The notes under the pieces were generated by a model. The model did no database searches. It was not told the origin of the DNA and saw nothing but the letters and a program-made list of their open reading frames with translations. The translations under genes and the position numbers were made by a program. A stretch of 64,000 bases of DNA. It comes from Enoplolaimus lenunculus. Its lineage: Eukaryota > Nematoda > Enoplea > Enoplida > Thoracostomopsidae. This document shows, piece by piece, positions 35,882 to 47,800 of this stretch (positions are counted from its first letter, which is position 1; every line of letters begins with the position of its first letter). Location of the stretch: contig JASANG010003778.1 of NCBI GenBank assembly GCA_030248215.1, forward strand, positions 1-64,000, given 5' to 3'.

Positions 35882-36369
35882 GATAAATACATTTAGGCCG
35901 ACTACAATTAGGTAATCTGAAATCTTTTTATTTATTTGGATTATTAACATAGAAAAGTTTTTTAAGCTAATGTGTTTATCTGTGAAATGCATAAACCCAG
36001 GATCGTAGAATGTCCAACAGATTAAAAAGTGTAGAAATCTTCAAAGAAAACCCCGCGGCCATTTCACAAATTTACAAAGAGGGCAAATGCGTTTGCAGAA
36101 GGTGTACAAAATTTTTGTAATGAATAAAGCGCTTCGGCTCCGCTTGGCTGCGAGCCTAACGCAGCGAGCTTTGTGCTTTCTCTACACAAATGGTGAATTG
36201 TTTGAATACTTTAAATCCGTTCAACATTTCACTTGTTTCCTTCAAAGCTAAATATAAACTGGTTCTTATTGTAAGCAATTTCGTAAAAGTCTTGTTCACT
36301 AGCCTGTTTCTTAAAACGGTAACATGCACGTGCAAATTTTGTCCAACGATTGTTGACCAAATCGACCAA

Positions 36370-36593
36370 TGTAAAGAACATGGGTGGTACAGTATTATAA
36401 GCATATTCCTAAGCCTAAGCCTAAATCTAAGCGTAAGAATAAGTTTATTCCTAAGTCTAAGCGTAAGAATAAGTTTATTCCTAAGCCTCAGCCTAAGCTT
36501 AAGCCTAAGCCAAACAAAACATTCGTCTAAAGCTTAAGGTTATTCTATTCTAGTCCCACAGATAAACGTTCCGCCCCTGATCTTTACATGGGC
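36370..36593. mobile_element. TTAGGC-cargo TIR element, family B, copy 3
   Basis: tgtaaagaacatgggtgg at the left and inverse gatctttacatgggc at the right; the interior includes a local duplication of cctaagtctaagcgtaagaa. Confidence 0.65.
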
Positions 36594-37188
36594 TACCAAA
36601 TCTGCAGTTTCAATTTTATTCATAATGCAATATATGCGTAGTAAAATATATTATACTTCAGTATTAAATCCGAAGAAACAGCCTTTACTTGCTTAAATAA
36701 TTTAACTGTCAGCTGCAATTATTGCTATAATTTTGTACCAAAATCAAAATTGAAATTGAAGTTTTTAGATACAAGTGGTACGTATAAGCTTAAAATCTAC
36801 AAGTTATAGCTGCCAAGACAGACGTGTAAACAGTTTCTAGTCTTCTGATAAATGATGATTGAAATCGGTCATAGATGGGAAATCTTTATCAGGGCTTAGT
36901 GACAATAATATCGCAGGAAACTTCAAGCCTTTTCTATCTACTCAATAATTCAACGCTTCAATATCAAGCTACTCTATATACGCAACAATGCAGATGCTTA
37001 TGAAGTTTAGTTTATACTGAATATTTTTAATTAATTTTAATTAATAACCATAGTTGCACCCATTTGGAACTTTTCTAATGTGCTGGAGGTTAGCACGTTT
37101 TCGCAAAGCGAATGCAATCTATAGCAAAGAAGGTACTCGATAACCCGCGCTTTAAGCTTACAGAATTAGACTATCAGTAAACTTATGC

Positions 37189-37431
37189 CGACTAATTCTT
37201 TTGTAGAACGATCTGTAGAATATTGTTCAAAACAATGTTTACTTGTGCTGGAACGGCGTCCAAACTTCAAATACGTATATGGGGCGTTCCGGCTTTAATA
37301 TATAGATATACGGGCTAATTCATTTTTAGAACGATCTGTTATATATTGTTAAACGCAATGTTTACTTTTGCTGGAACGATGTCCAAAATACGTATATGGG
37401 GCGTTCCAGCTTTATTAATGTATAGATTTTG
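37189..37431. repeat. Direct duplication of ~120 bp with internal hairpin
   Basis: Two copies, each with agaacgatctgt, aatgtttactt, then gctggaacg and the inverse ggcgttcc separated by about 40 bases. Confidence 0.7.
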
Positions 37432-37513
37432 TTCTACTGTCAATTCGGAAAGCCGGACTTTTTAAGGAGCAACACAAATACTGTAAAAGCTATAAAACGT
37501 GACATTCAAGAAA

Positions 37514-37831
37514 CTATTTAGCGTCAAATGTAACATTTTTGTTTGAAATCTCGTAAAACCGATGCAAACGCAATATTTTGGTAAGTTTAACTTTGGCTAA
37601 TTTTCCGTTTTTGTCTGCATAGAAATTACATTGTGCACCACACAGGTGGACGAAGTTTAGCTGCAAATAGCGTTTTTGTTTGCCTTGTCGTTGTAGAATT
37701 ATTAACTTTCGAAAACTGATGAAGTTTTGCTGTGTTGGTTTTGAAACAGTTATTGTTGCGGGACGAGCTTTTAAACTAGAAAAACATGAAAAAAATGAGT
37801 AATAAAAACATAAAACACAAACATAAAACAA
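37514..37831 (-). CDS. Candidate small basic secreted protein or terminal exon
   Basis: A 105-residue minus-strand ORF begins MFYVCVLCFYYSFFSCF, which resembles a signal peptide, and continues as a basic chain (ITVSKPTQQNFISFRKLIIL, RQGKQKRYLQLNFVHLCGAQ, ending NKNVTFDAK). The T-rich first 57 bases also look like an intron end (tttttctag at 37776-37784), so the real exon may be 37514-37775 with an unseen upstream exon. The basic RQGKQKR could be a processing site. I do not recognise a family. Confidence 0.4.
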   Translation of the reverse strand: MFYVCVLCFYYSFFSCFSSLKARPATITVSKPTQQNFISFRKLIILQRQGKQKRYLQLNFVHLCGAQCNFYADKNGKLAKVKLTKILRLHRFYEISNKNVTFDAK

Positions 37832-37949
37832 ATGCTAAAAGTATTCTTAGCAATTGCGGTCTAAACTATTCCTCTTCGACTGCGCACTCTTCTCAACTGC
37901 CTATTTGTTCTGACTAAGCATTGCCCTTAGCGAACTTAATACGAGCAAT

Positions 37950-38200
37950 CAGGGTGTAACACGATATCCGTTTCCGTTTCCGCTAAAAATCGGTGATCAT
38001 TTCCGTTTCCGTTATAGAAATGACGGAAATTCTGTTATTTCATAGCTCAAAATTAGTTATAAATCACGTATATATCTCGCAATTTTTGAGTACAGATATG
38101 CTGCAATTGTTTGAAATGAAATAAAAATTACAACATTCATCCGAAATCATAAAAATTTCTATCCATCTGCCTTTTTCACCTAAAATTATTTTAAAATACC
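37950..38200. mobile_element. Reverse relative of the 49.2-kb element
   Basis: agggtgtaacacgatatccg, repeated tccgtttccg, then the shared interior; the far end is not clear. Confidence 0.5.
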
Positions 38201-38394
38201 GGTGAATATTTACACGTCTCAATTGTAATGGCACAAAAATATAACGTTTTTCGAAACTTTGTGTGGGAGGGGCCAGAAAAAAGCAAATGTTTTAAAAATG
38301 GATAAAACGTGTTACGGGCTGCCCCAAACATGAACGCTGCTGCAATTAACCGTCACATTCTTCTTCACTTTTGGCTCCGGCTTCAGCAAGTTTT

Positions 38395-39040
38395 GTTGAC
38401 TTGTGGCTCCTATTCCGGCTCCGGTATTCTTCACCTCCGTTTGCACAATGGTGGGCGCTTTATATTTCTTCACAGTTTTGTTGCAGGCTGGCAGTACTAC
38501 ATATATCGTTAGCCTAGAAACAATATGGGTCATCCACGTTAATCCACGCACATTTGTAAAAAAATGTCTTTCCCATTTGAGCGCCCGCGTTGTACCTACC
38601 CGGGTGCAACCGAATACCAAAACTGACGGGGCTGAAGCCGGAGTCGGATAATCTAGTATCCGGTTGGAGCCGGATAATGAATTCAAATTTAATTCGGTGA
38701 TGACCAAATGTTGACTGAGAGACCGAGATTTTTCATTTCCAGTCTCCACCTTTGCTTACTTATTTATAGACCCATTTATAAGCTGAATTTAGGCTTAGCC
38801 TTAGGAATAATAGAAATGTGATGCTTATTCTCAACGTTATTGTTACAAATCACGTTTAAAAAAATCTACATTGTGTGACTTAAAAAATATGTAAATAGAA
38901 AGTCCGTCAGTCCGATGCCACTTGGCATATAATATACGAATGATGGTACAAATTTTTTAAAAAATAACATCCTCTCAATTAAAATCCCGGTTCCGGATGT
39001 CGATTTTTTGCCGGAGCCGGATAACCGGTTGCACCCTGGT
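38395..39040. mobile_element. Family I fragments (ccggagccggat, gggtgcaacc)
   Basis: Left- and right-end motifs occur at 38410-38430, 38602-38680 and 38990-39040. They explain the 145-residue minus-strand ORF here. Confidence 0.5.
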
Positions 39041-39049
39041 CCCTACTCA

Positions 39050-40225
39050 CTCTATATGTCATTGTCTCAACATTTAGATTATGAATGTGCTTTAGGCACG
39101 TATGGTTACTCGTCCAGACATCATTATCAGGAACTGTTATTATCCATAGTCCTTCTGAGAAGGGACTCAATTTTTTGCGTTGAATGATGTGTATTTATGT
39201 ATGTTTGCGCGTCTAATAACGTAAGACGTTTAATGTCCTGACATCGTACAGGCAACATGTATTTGTCCAGAGTCCGTTCCGGCAGAGTCTGGACAATGAA
39301 CACTGGATATCTACACCTATGAAACTGTAGGTTAAACATTTTTACATGCGCGTGTGCATTTTTAACGTGGATGACCCAATAGTACCATTGACAAGCTTTT
39401 TAAAACATATTTAAGTAATGAATTATGTAGTAATGAATTATGTGACCAAACAAACAAGAGAAAATTTTGTTTCACCTCTAGAACTTTGTATTGATTGAAT
39501 GAAAAATGTTATAAAAAGCATACGAAAATACTTTTATGTTTCTTAGATGCAGTGAGAAACTCAATATTTGCCAAAACTTTCAACTCATAGTGAAACTGCG
39601 ATTCAAATTGTCACGTGACGATTCAAGTCATCAAATGAACAAACGCACTATAAAAGTAATTTGGTTTCACATTGTATTTTGATTTGCCAGCCACATAAAT
39701 ATTCTGGCTTAGAAGCATCTCAATAAAACGCATCCAACTATAAATCATAAAGTCCTAAGCCTGGTACATTATGTGCACAGTTCGAAAGTTGCAGCGCGTG
39801 TACTTTCCCAGCTGTTTTGTTAAGCGTGCGGTTCTCGAACGTGACCGACCGACCCTTCCTAGACCGCTAATTGCGCAAATCACATAGCTAGATTGCGTAT
39901 TGAGATTCTCAGCCTTAAGGTGAGTCATTTGTCAACCTGCGTATGGTTTCTTTGATAATTGTTTTTATATTACGTGATGCATAGCGACCGAATTTATTGA
40001 AACATGGATTAAGTTCCAGAACCGTAACTGTTGAAAGTTTTCTATATTGCTGGATTGCACTTTTACAAACGTTCAAATTTTATCGGGACACTGTTGATTA
40101 GGTTAGCAACTATTAAGATTGAAAGTATGGCAACATAAAAATTGTTCAGAATGTAATGTAAGTGAGACTGCCGAGCACTATTTGTGCGTGTGCAAGCGCT
40201 GGGAAGAGAAACGTGAGCAACTTCT
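39050..40225. other. Intergenic stretch, nothing recognised
   Basis: AT-rich sequence with no clear reading frame, domain or repeat boundary. Confidence 0.4.
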
Positions 40226-41525
40226 TGGTAGTGTCAGTCTAGGTAGGAGCCGGGACATCTGACCTTTCAACTAAGCAGCTGGAAAAGCGGGCTCGAGCTG
40301 GGATCGAAACTCTACCACTGAGCTACGCAGCCCGCCTCTCCAACTGTTTCTATCGTCGACTATATGTGTCGACATTGTGCTGCCAGCAAGCATACAACAC
40401 AGCGTGCATTGCATTTATTGCATATGCACTAGGACAAGCATGTCTCACATGCTTACATGCCCTTATTTTCAACAAGGTCGTCCCTTGACCGTCCATCGTA
40501 TTTTCGACTGGATACCGTGTTCACAGCGCGGCAGTTTACCATTGCGTCCACGGAGTAGCCCCCATGTCAGTCTAGGTAGGAACCGGGACATCAGACCTTT
40601 TACTAAGCAGCTGGAAAACCGGCTAGAGCGGGGATCGAACTCTCAACCTATGGATCCTTAAGCGAGCACTCTACCACTGCGCCACGCAGCCCGCCTGTGC
40701 AACTGCATTTTTCGTCGACTATATTTGTCGACCGTATGCTGCCAGCTACCATACATACAGTGCACTGCACTATATTGCATGTGCACATAACGGACAAGCA
40801 TGTCTCACATGCTTACATGCCCTTATTTTCAACAAGGTCGTCCCTTGACCGTCCAACCTATTTTCGACTGGATACCGTGTTCATAGCGCGGCAGTTTACC
40901 ATTGCGTCCACGGAGTAGCCCCCATGTCAGTCTAGGTAGGAGCCGGGACATCTGACCTTTCAACTAAGCAGCTGGAAAAGCGGGCTAGAGCGGGGATCGA
41001 ACTCTCAGCCTATGGAACCGTAAGCGAGCACTCTACCACTGCGCTACGTAGCCCGCCTCTCCAACTGCATTTTTCGTCGACTATATATGTCGACCGTACA
41101 CCACAATGTGCACTGCATTTATTGCATATGCACAAGGACAAGTATGTCTCACATACTTACATGCCCTTATTTTCAACAAGGTCGTCCCTTGACCGTCCAT
41201 CCTATTTTCGACTGGATACCGTGTTCATAGCGCGGCAGTTTACCTTTGCGCTCACGGCGTGGCCCCCATGTCAGTCAAGGTAGGAACCGGGACATCAGAC
41301 CTTTTTTACTAAGCAGCTGGAAAAGCGGCTAGAGCGGGGATCGAACTCTCAACCTATGGATCCTTAAGCGAGCACTCTACCACTGCGCCACGCAGCCCGC
41401 CTGTGCAACTGCATTTTTCGTCGACTATATTTGTCGACCGTATGCTGCCAGCTACCATACATACAGTGCACTGCACTATATTGCATGTGCACATAACGGA
41501 CAAGCATGTCTCACATGCTTACAGG
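40226..41525 (-). repeat. Tandem array of ~350-bp units each with a tRNA-Ala-like sequence
   Basis: Three full units and a partial one (spacing 361 and 345 bp). Each unit carries on the minus strand a 74-base tRNA-like sequence with A box (tagcgcagtggtagagtgc) and B box (gagttcgatcccc), best seen at 40981-41054, then a tcgtcgactatatatgtcga palindrome. The acceptor and T arms pair, but the anticodon arm does not, so these are tRNA-derived repeats, not working tRNAs. Confidence 0.8.
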
Positions 41526-41865
41526 TAGAAAATTGTTAGCTGTCAGAGACATTAGTTCCCTCAACATAAAGAAAATCTACAAGTTTATCATCGATACTGA
41601 AAGGATAAAGATAAATGTAGACTGATTCACTGAGCATGTAAGGTTACAGGATGTCGCAATGGGGAATATTCTAGTTTGTCTACGCGAGCGCCGATTGTGG
41701 CGATATATATTCTTTTTATTTGCTTAACTGTACTCGTATCCGAGCGTGATTGAATGGAGGCCAAGCAAAGAGCATAGGGTTACGTTTGGAAAAGTAGTTT
41801 AGAAGTTTTGCAGATATTCCAAGAGCTTTAAGTCTAAACAATTATTTTATTGCGGAACATATTGT

Positions 41866-41883
41866 ACTTTCGTTACAGTAAAT
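41866..41883 (+). promoter_or_regulatory. Candidate spliced-leader acceptor before spartin ATG
   Basis: A strong acceptor (ctttcgttacag, ending 41878) lies five bases before the ATG at 41884, with no exon seen upstream. In nematodes this is the usual mark of SL trans-splicing. Confidence 0.45.
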
Positions 41884-44800
41884 ATGTCAAGTGATACTGA
41901 AAATATTAACGATTTGTATGCTGACGCGTACGCTCATATTGATCAAGGAATATGTTATGATGAAGTTGGTCATCTTGAAGGCGCAAAAGTCATGTATGAA
42001 CGAGGATTGGCATTAATTGAAAGAGCTGGTGAGCTAAATAACAATTATTTTCCGAGCGAACGTTGTACGTTCAAGGTGCTGTAGCATATCCGTCTCCGGC
42101 AAAAAATCGACATCTGGATTCGTTATCCGTCCCCGGTACTATAAGTTTCTGGATGCTTATTGTTGAAAATTTTTTCCATAACTCTGTATTAGGCAGTTAT
42201 TTATGACCAACATTACAATATATAACAGCGACTTTTGTTTGAAATGACAGAATTAGGAATGCTAGAGAAGATTGTTAATATATACATGAATGCTTGTGGA
42301 AACAAAATTATAAATTATATGAAGCAGTACTAATTTAGCGGGATTAAGGTGTATAACTTGTTATTGATATATGTACTTAGTATCCGGCTCCGGCCGGATA
42401 TTTTACTATCCGACTTCGGCCCCGGTATTTTTCGGTATGCCGTCGCATCTTTGATTGCCAGTACTTTAATTAAGTTTTAGGTATCTCTGAAACATGGATG
42501 CGATATGCGGTTTCGATCGGATATTGTACTACCCGGCTCCGGTATTTTTGGCAGTTTTCGCACGCTAATGACTAACCGATGCAGCAACAGGCATAACAAT
42601 TTCTTGCATTGCATAAATCAAATCCCGCTAATTACTTTGCTTCATTGTTGTGAAGACTAAGCACGGTGATAGCAGCGTTTTGTTGTTATGACTATTTCAA
42701 GTTACACCTTTTTTTGTAAACTCATTAATTGCTATGTGGTTTCATATATTGATTTATTTTTGTGACTATGCTTTCAGGTAAAATGAAAGATGCTAAAAAC
42801 AGTGAATTGTACAACAAAATGGTTAAATCGCGAGAATATATTCTTCAAAGGCTTGTCGACATTCGTCATGGGCAACAGTTAACCGACTCTAAAGAAGCGG
42901 AAGCGCAAGTGGGTTTTCCAGTTATGTATTTAATAGTTTTTGTTGTCAGCGTCATAAGTTTTAGTGCGGTAACAATGACGTATTATACCGTCTTTTTGCA
43001 TAGGGGAATTTTTGTAGCATCTAGAACCAGGGTGCAACCGGAATTACAATTTACCGGAACCGGAACCGGAATTTGAAAATTTTACCGGAACCGGAACCGG
43101 AAAGTGAAAAACGCATTTCACCAAAAATTTCATTTTAATATTATTTTTTGCTCTATTATTTGTGAAATAACCTTAGTCGAACATAGGTATTTATTTTATT
43201 TGTTGTATCTTAGATTTTCATCATCGACTGAAGTGAAATCCACCATCAATGGCTTATATTCGGAGTACAAGTGGCTTTCAAAAGAAATTCTTAAAAATTA
43301 GCAAAGTTAAGAAAACGGCCAAATTATAATACCGGAATTTTTAAATCCGGTAAAAATTTACCGGAACCGGAACCGGAAGGTGAAAAAATGCCGGAACCGG
43401 AATTCCGGTTGCACCCTGTCTAGAACCTAATCTGGTATCTAAGGTTTGCGTTTGTTTGTATATTACGTTTAATTGCAAGAATTAACCTGCGGATGTTTCA
43501 AATTTGTACTTCAAGTTCGTAGATGCGGATGCCTTTGAATTCTCGTTTCCTAGCGTTCAAGTTTGTTCGCGGTGAATTCAGACGTCGATTTGCGGGCTAA
43601 TTAATCCGGAATTATAAAAGATTGGAATCGTAAAGTGGAAAAATACCGAAACCGTAACCGGATCAAGAAAACGAAAAGTACTTGTTACGAAAAAATTCAT
43701 TTTAAAGCTATTTTATCGCTTTTAATGGTGTAAAGACACCGTTCAGAATGCCAAAATCCGGAAACAAATGCAGTAGCTGAGAAACGTATGATAAATTATG
43801 GAGAGTATAACACAAATTGAAAATTATGGCAATAAACACGCTCAGACAGTTTTAGAAAAATAAGTATAAAAGAATACGTAATATGCCAATTTTTGTTATA
43901 TTTTTAGGCCCATGTTACTTTAAGGGGCGTCCAGGTTTCTGGTTGCTCCATAAAGAGTAGGTTTAGATTTTAGATGACTTTTTTTGATTAGGCTTAGGCG
44001 TAGGCTTAGGAACACATTTTTGCAACGTTTAGGCTTAGTCTTAGAGTTCGGAATACGCTTAATCTACTGTTACACCCCTTAAAGTAACATTGGGCAATTT
44101 TTGAAAGAGAAAAATTTTCAAAACCGAAATTGCAGGTAAATGTTTGTGAAAAAATACCGGATATATTACCCGAACCGTATACTGAAAAATGCCGGATTTC
44201 CCTGTCGGAACCGGAATTCCGGTTGCACCCTGAAATACAGAAAAATTTCTGTGTAAAATACCTACCGGATTTATTACCGGAGCATGAAAAATACCGGATT
44301 TCCCTGCCGCGAAATTCGGGTTGCACCCTGATATAGTATATAATATGATGTATATGATGTGCGTGTATTGTATAATCTCCACACGTCGTGAGAGGATCCT
44401 CGGCCTCGATGGTCAAGCTTCTATACCTGAGTGATGATGGCAAACGACTCTCACCCATAAGACTTGGTTTTAAATCCTAGCTTGACATTATATCTCAGTT
44501 GAAATAGAACATATTCATATGAGAAATTGTCAATAGTTTCTATTATCTGATGGAATGTTTAGTAAAAACATCAGCACAATTAAATGCGTATAGTGATCTA
44601 AGATCCGTACTTAATTTGTGCGGTTGCGGACATTTGCAACATGTTAAAAATGCGGTTTTTCAGGCTTCTGCTAATCATTCATCGTCGGAAGCTTCTATGT
44701 ATCCGGAGGTTCCAGTGTCAACGCCTTTTGACAGCATATCGGGCGCGTTGCTTGCAATGGGTGATGTGAGGCAGGCTAATGAAATATTTTGCGTACCAGA

Positions 44801-47800
44801 TGGCGTTCAGATATTTTTTATTCAGGTACATGCAGCATTTTGTTATTGCGGCCGCACGTAAATTCCGTCACATGTTTCTGCATCGATTTGTGAGCGGTAA
44901 CTGTAAGTAATTTAATGTGTATGTAGTAAAACAAACATACGTGACCAGTAGGGTGCAACTAGAATTCCGTTTCCGGTATGGAAATCCGGTGTTTTTCACT
45001 GTCCGGTTCTGTAATAAATCTGGTATTTTTCACCACAATTTTCCGTATTTTCGGTATTGGAAAATTTTTCTCATTCGAAAATTAAAAAAAAATTGGCATG
45101 TCTGAGCTTGTATTGCCAAAATTTTCAATTTATGCCATACCCCATCATTTACGTACCATACGTTTCCACATACTACATTTTGTTTCAGGATTTTGCATTC
45201 TAAATGATGTGTTTACACCATTAAAAGCAATAAAATAACGTTAAAAATGAATTTTTCGGTAATAAGTATTTTTATTTTTCCGGTTCTGGATCCGGTATTT
45301 TATAATTCGGGTTGTTCCCTGGTGACCAGGACTTGTTTTTGCAGAAATTTGACATCTCAACAAGTCATTTTTCATTCCAGCAAAACTTTTTTCAGTTCGA
45401 ACTTCGAACTGACCATTAAAGTGAAAAGCCTTAGTTAGAACGGATCATTCATATAACACTTTATACGATGAAATTGGTTTAGGGAGAACACGCGTCTGTA
45501 CCTTCGTATCCCACGTGCTTGAAAATCTTCAAATTTGAAGATGATGGAATGTCAACGTCTACGACGGCTGACAGAATAGTGCCGAATGCATTTTTGCAAG
45601 TTGGTGATTGGGTCCATCCGCTAGTTCCTGGTCAGTCGCCAGTATTGCACAGTAACTATGGAGCTTACGTGTTTCCAAATAGTAGAATTGATGCTCCAGG
45701 TAGGTTTTAAGTTCATTTAACTGTTGTCATGTACCTTATGATTTTTATAGCCTTGGTACTGCGTACTCTAATACGTTTTAGGCCAGTCCGGTTTTATTTA
45801 CAATAAATTTAGACTTTGCTTAGGTTGGTTTGTTTAGAATACATTGATTAACGGTAAACATATTATGTTCTTAGGTGTTAAATATAATGAAGTGTGAAGC
45901 CTTGGAGGTTCATGAACTGTAGGGACAGTATCAGTTCTTTTACGTGTTGTGTACGATTGCAGCAAGCCTCGTCAGTTTTGTTACTTTGTTTAATTTCAGA
46001 ACGATATGTTGGTGTGATCCTGCCATCTGATTTGGAACCAGAACTTGTGAGCGAATTTGAAAAGTTTATGAATGAATTAACTGCGCTTAGACAAATTAGC
46101 GTTGAAAGACATTTGTCTGAAGAAGAAAACAAACGTCTGGCATCTCGAGTCGCACGATTTCTCATTGCAGGTTGGTTCGTTTTAAAACAGGCGTAATGAA
46201 AACGTAGCTGTCTTACGCCAATGTTTTTAACGTGCAATTAAGTCTGCTTGAAAAATAGTTAAAAATCTTGTTAAAATCAGTTTATTGAGCGAAGCGAAAC
46301 TCCGAGCGAAGCTCGGAGTTTCGCGAAGCGTTTTATGTTTTGTACTTGGGCGTCGAAAGGCCGATTTTGATAAACTTTTTTTGTTTGAAAGCCAATTATC
46401 CTGGGGTGTTAACCTCGCATTGGGGTTTTAAAAATTTAAGCCGTTTATTAGCTACAGGCTAGTTTGCATAATTAATTAAGCATAAATTCGGACTTTCCAC
46501 AATATTTCCCTAATTATTACAGTTAGAAGCAATCTAATTTTAGCATTAAAGGATTTTTGGGTGCGAGGAATGTGCGTAGACTGTTTACAAACCTCCAAAA
46601 CCCATAAATGAGCAGTTAGCTAATAGATAATTTGCATATTAGCATAGTTTATAAGCCTAAATTAGGCGTTTTTACAATGTTTCACTAATTATTAGGGTTA
46701 CAAGTAATCTAATTTCAGCAATAATGGGTTTTCGGTGCAATGAATCTGAATAAACTGTCTACAAACCTTTAAAAGCGATTATCAAATAGTTAGCTAATAG
46801 ATAATTTGCATATTTGCTTAATTGACGAGACAAAATTAGAACTTTTCAAATTATTCCAATAATTATTAGGGTGGCTGAAGGATTTTTGGGTGTGAGGAAT
46901 TTGAGTAAATTGCTTACAAACCTCCAAAACCGATAAGTGAATAGTTAGCTAATAACTAATTTGCATATTACCTTAATTGCTTACATGTGTTTGAGCTTCG
47001 CTCAATAAATGTAGTCCCACTACGACTGGTTACGGCAAATTCCTAGCGATTGATTATGCTACTTGGCTGTTAAATTAACTTTACTAACAAAGTCAAAGTA
47101 CTATTACTTCGGTATAAAAGTTGAAACTAATTGCATTAAAAGTACGTTGAATTAGTCAGACAAGAAACATTTTTATGTGGTTCATTCTAAATACTAGTTT
47201 TTAGGATCTGAATGGATTTTGTCCATGATAGAGCGTGGAACTACCAAGGGAGAATCGATTGTTCATGATCAATCTGTAAAATATAAAGAACGAACTGTTG
47301 AACAAAAATCAATTCACGTGGACCCTAAAGTTCAAACATCCGTGCATTATTTGCGCAAAGGCACCAAGGTCGGGGTTAAAGTTTCAGGATATTTGAGTGA
47401 GTTTGCTTACTGTTGGCGTTTTAATTATTGTTCTATTTTTGGCGTTTCAAGAATTTCAATACTGAATTGAGAACCGCTGTTTATTCTTGTTTTTTTCGTG
47501 TTAGATAAAATTTTTTGGCTCAACGTTTCATCATTGCATTGCTGTACGTTCTAGTAAACCAGCTTGGTGAAGCGTGCATGTATTTGGGTCGCAAAATCGG
47601 GAAATCAGCGGAGTCCGCTGTAGCCAAACATGCGGGACCTGGTGGCAGCTCAGTTTTTAAAGACGCGATGGAGGTTGGTGGTGCTGGATTAGCAGGTAAG
47701 TATTTGTACTTAGGAAATTCTTTTATAATAAACTTCTGACATGCATGCATTTCCTTTCTGGTGTAGTATACCTTGGATTAAGGCTATTATTTTCGCTTAG

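Noticed and set aside
36190-36537. ORFs with LSLSLSLS text
   Set aside because: Read-through of degenerate TTAGGC repeats in a family B element.
38312-38749. 145-residue minus-strand ORF
   Set aside because: Lies over family I repeat ends (ccggagccgg, gggtgcaacc); no domain signal.
40981-41054. Functional tRNA-Ala gene
   Set aside because: The anticodon stem does not pair and the sequence is part of a tandem repeat.
47508-47554. Earlier acceptor for spartin exon 7 at 47507
   Set aside because: Using it shifts the frame and meets a stop; the TTCTAG acceptor ending at 47554 keeps phase and protein similarity.
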